Below are positions 62,137 to 64,000 of a stretch of DNA of 64,000 nucleotides, piece after piece; the stretch's first letter is position 1, and each line of letters begins with the position of its first letter. The position numbers and the translations under genes were made by a program. The stretch spans positions 20,145-84,144 of the forward strand of contig NZ_JARGEN010000059.1 of assembly GCF_029211125.1 (NCBI RefSeq), written 5' to 3'. The notes under the pieces were generated by a model, which saw only the letters and a list, made by a program, of their open reading frames with translations, was not told the origin of the DNA and made no database searches. The stretch comes from Curvibacter soli. Its GTDB lineage: Bacteria > Pseudomonadota > Gammaproteobacteria > Burkholderiales > Burkholderiaceae_C.

Positions 62137-63360
62137 ATGCTCTACCAGGCGTACCAAGCCCAGTCCAACCTCACGTCGCCGCTACGGCTGCTGGCCCAGT
62201 TCGCCAGCGCATCCGCCCTGCCTCTCACCGGCAAGAACTCAGTCCTGCGGCAGCTCGCCGCCGCAGGCGACGTACTGTCGCGCATGCGCCTCACGCACAG
62301 CCGCCCGGCTTTCGGCATCCACAGCGTGGTGATGAGCAGCGGCGTGGAGGTGCCGGTGGTGGAGGAACAGGCGCTGAAGACGCCATTTGCCACGCTGCTG
62401 CGCTTTCGCAAGGAGGTGCCCGTGCGCACGCCCGTGCAGCCGCCGGTACTGCTGGTGGCGCCGCTGTCGGGCCACTTCGCCACGCTGCTGCGCGAAACCG
62501 CGCGCACGCTGCTGCAGGACCACGACGTCTACATCACCGACTGGAACAACGCGCGCGACGTGCCGCTATCCCAGGGCGCCTTCGGGCTCGACGAATACGT
62601 GGACCACATGATCCGGTTCCTGGCCCACATCGGCCCCGGTGCACACATGGTGGCGGTCTGCCAGCCTTGCGTGGCGGCGCTGGCGGCCGCAGCGCTGATG
62701 GCCGAGGACAGCCACCCGGCCCAGCCGCGCAGCCTGACGCTGATGGCGGGCCCGGTGGACTGCCGCGTCAACCCCACCGAAGTCAACCGGCTGGCCGTCA
62801 GCCGCCCCATCGAGTGGTTCGAGAAGAACCTGGTGAGCCACGTGCCGCTGCCGCACGCGGGCTTCATGCGCCGCGTGTACCCGGGCTTCCTGCAACTGAC
62901 CGCCTTCATGAGCATGAACCCCGACCGCCACCGCCAGTCGTTCGAGGACATGTACCGCAGCCTGGTCGACGACGACCACGACAAGGCCCAAACGATCCAG
63001 ACCTTCTACGAGGAATACCTGGCGGTCAACGACCTGGCCGCGGAGTTCTACCTCGAAACGGTGAGCAAGGTCTTCCAGACCTTCGACCTGCCGCGCGGCG
63101 TACTGACCTGGCGCGGGCGCACGGTCAACCCGGCGGCGATCCGCAAGACCGCGCTGCTGACCGTGGAAGGCGAGCGCGACGACATCTGCGCGGTAGGGCA
63201 GACCGTGGCGGCGCAGGACATGTGCACTGGCATCCGCCCCTACATGCGCGCCCACCACGTGCAGACGGGCGTGGGGCACTACGGCGTGTTCAGCGGGCGG
63301 CGGTGGAGCCAGCAGATCTACCCGCGCGTGCGCGAGGTGATCCACCAGCACGCGGCTTGA
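62137..63360 (+). CDS. phaZ: Intracellular polyhydroxyalkanoate depolymerase, 407 aa
   Basis: The start MLYQAYQAQSNLTSPLRLLA at 62137 is typical of intracellular PHB depolymerases. The lipase-box-like VCQPCVAAL (nucleophile Cys, near residue 180) and the later VEGERDDI and HYGVFSGRRW (Asp and His of the triad) are present. It mobilises stored polyhydroxybutyrate granules. The 188-bp gap before it has no gene. It fits a PHB-storing organism. Confidence 0.92.
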   Translation: MLYQAYQAQSNLTSPLRLLAQFASASALPLTGKNSVLRQLAAAGDVLSRMRLTHSRPAFGIHSVVMSSGVEVPVVEEQALKTPFATLLRFRKEVPVRTPVQPPVLLVAPLSGHFATLLRETARTLLQDHDVYITDWNNARDVPLSQGAFGLDEYVDHMIRFLAHIGPGAHMVAVCQPCVAALAAAALMAEDSHPAQPRSLTLMAGPVDCRVNPTEVNRLAVSRPIEWFEKNLVSHVPLPHAGFMRRVYPGFLQLTAFMSMNPDRHRQSFEDMYRSLVDDDHDKAQTIQTFYEEYLAVNDLAAEFYLETVSKVFQTFDLPRGVLTWRGRTVNPAAIRKTALLTVEGERDDICAVGQTVAAQDMCTGIRPYMRAHHVQTGVGHYGVFSGRRWSQQIYPRVREVIHQHAA

Positions 63361-63366
63361 GATGAA

Positions 63367-63600
63367 CCTAGAAACGGCAGTTGGATGCGCCTGCCGGTGC
63401 CGTGATCGGGGTGCCAGGCAAGGCGCGACGACGCGGCGGGCTACTGCCCGCAAGGAGGAGCAACGCCGCATGGCGCCCCGAGCGCGGTGCTGGCAGGTGC
63501 ATAGCGCTCTCACCCACGAGGTGAACCCCATCGAAGCCGGCAACGCTCGATTTCATGCGGCCTGGCAAGGGATACGAAGCGGTCAACTGCCGTTTCTAGG
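63367..63600. mobile_element. Intact 234-bp MITE-like element with 17-bp terminal inverted repeats
   Basis: CCTAGAAACGGCAGTTG (63367-63383) and its perfect complement CAACTGCCGTTTCTAGG (63584-63600) form the ends, and ATGAA occurs on both sides (63362-63366 and 63601-63605) as a 5-bp target-site duplication. No transposase fits inside. The internal part contains a reading frame of 80 codons with a good ribosome-binding site, but it is not conserved as a known protein. Two partial copies (44054, 60544) show that it has spread in the genome. Confidence 0.85.
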
Positions 63601-63798
63601 ATGAAACACTCCCCCAGGCTTGCCCACTGCGTGTGGCCGCCAACCCCCTCGCCGGGGGCGATACCAACGGCCCGGCAAAGCCGGTTGCGCGGCATCCCTG
63701 GCATGGCCTGCTCCGCGGCCTCTCGAACCGCTGCCTGCGAGCCGGTTTCATGCGATGCGGGTGGCGCGCAGCGCCGTGGACAACTGAAGCACTGCTTT

Positions 63799-63853
63799 CT
63801 GCTATGTAAAACATAGCTTCCACCGCAGGCAGCACCTGCGCTGGCAGCACTTT
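63799..63853. repeat. Dispersed repeat copy
   Basis: TGCTATGTAAAACATAGC then CACCGCAGGCAGCACCTGCG and CTGGCAGCAC is a member of the same family as 30963, 45015, 47429, 47851 and 50237. Confidence 0.6.
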
Positions 63854-63866
63854 TCATCGTATTTTT

Positions 63867-64000
63867 TCAGCGCCCGATCGCCGCGAAGCGCGCAGCGGGC
63901 GCCTGCGTCACGCGAAAGGCCTCCATCAGGCGGCCCATCTGCGCCGCCTGCTCGCGCAGGGAAATGGCCGCGGAGGCCGATTCCTCCACCAGCGCCGCGT
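63867..64000 (-). CDS. Methyl-accepting chemotaxis protein, 3' end (runs off the right edge)
   Basis: The last ~44 codons (ALVEESASAAISLREQAAQM then GRLMEAFRVT) show the end of the signalling domain and tail of a chemoreceptor: the 'ALVEESA' motif, then the AxxLxxxA..L...F pattern that closes the helical hairpin. The start and the sensing part are beyond the window. The stop is at 63867-63869. Confidence 0.8.
   Translation of the reverse strand, partial: AALVEESASAAISLREQAAQMGRLMEAFRVTQAPAARFAAIGR

Noticed and set aside
63367..63604. 80-codon frame inside the MITE as a protein gene
   Set aside because: It is truncated in the other copies and has no recognisable family; best regarded as part of the repeat.

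Overview
The right-hand ~35 kb (from about 29,250) is a GC-rich chromosome whose gene content and synteny (lolA-ftsK next to rarA, trxB, rpmB-rpmG, hupB, earP-efp, glyA-nrdR, a PHB depolymerase) point to a betaproteobacterium of the Burkholderiales, most likely a member of the Comamonadaceae near Acidovorax/Alicycliphilus/Diaphorobacter. The left-hand ~29.2 kb has a visibly lower GC content and different codon use. It is one end of a large integrated, conjugation-related mobile element whose left end lies outside the window.

Element (1-29,240). From the left edge there is a three-gene restriction/helicase cluster on the minus strand: a 5' part of a Res-like DEAD/DEAH helicase, a beta-class adenine methyltransferase, and an SNF2-type helicase. 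A string of small unknown genes follows (7.2-10.7 kb), then a primase/helicase-like protein, an IHF/HU protein, a ParA-like ATPase, and two unknown minus-strand genes. Next come the DNA-processing genes: a small DNA-binding-like protein, a divergent MOBF-type relaxase-helicase and a VirD4/TraD-type coupling protein. A 160-bp block of inverted TGGGGAA motifs lies between the last two. After that come a DUF4116-like protein, a divergent coiled-coil membrane protein / KfrB-like pair, an ArdC-type antirestriction protein, an uncharacterised two-gene operon (soluble + membrane protein) and a complete rarA copy. At least nine promoter-like boxes in the element share a 16-bp spacer. No integrase and no type IV secretion genes lie in the window, so an integrative mobilizable element, or an ICE with its remaining genes to the left, are both possible.

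Junction (29,119-29,578). The element ends inside the host rarA gene, in the codons for the DEIHRFNK Walker B motif. The host gene is left as a 5' fragment, and the element supplies a full-length divergent rarA with its own promoter next to the junction.

Host chromosome (29,240-64,000). A proline/alanine-rich lipoprotein and a YHS-domain copper P-type ATPase lie between rarA and lolA-ftsK. Then follow a Crp-type regulator, trxB, rpmB-rpmG, tRNA-Val(TAC), hupB, a tartrate/D-malate dehydrogenase, remnants of a haloacetate-dehalogenase-like gene and a LysR gene, pgsA, uvrC, a nitroreductase, an EAL-domain remnant, a CoA-transferase, an internally deleted LysR gene, earP-efp, a GNAT enzyme, a DUF349 protein, a DUF748/AsmA-like protein, a lytic transglycosylase, glyA-nrdR, aroC, a cupin, a GST, phaZ and the 3' end of a chemotaxis receptor. 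Two dispersed repeat families stand out: a 234-bp MITE-like element (one intact copy with 17-bp terminal inverted repeats and a 5-bp target duplication, plus two partial copies), and a ~55-bp repeat found between genes and also in frame inside earP, the DUF349 gene and probably the lolA signal peptide.
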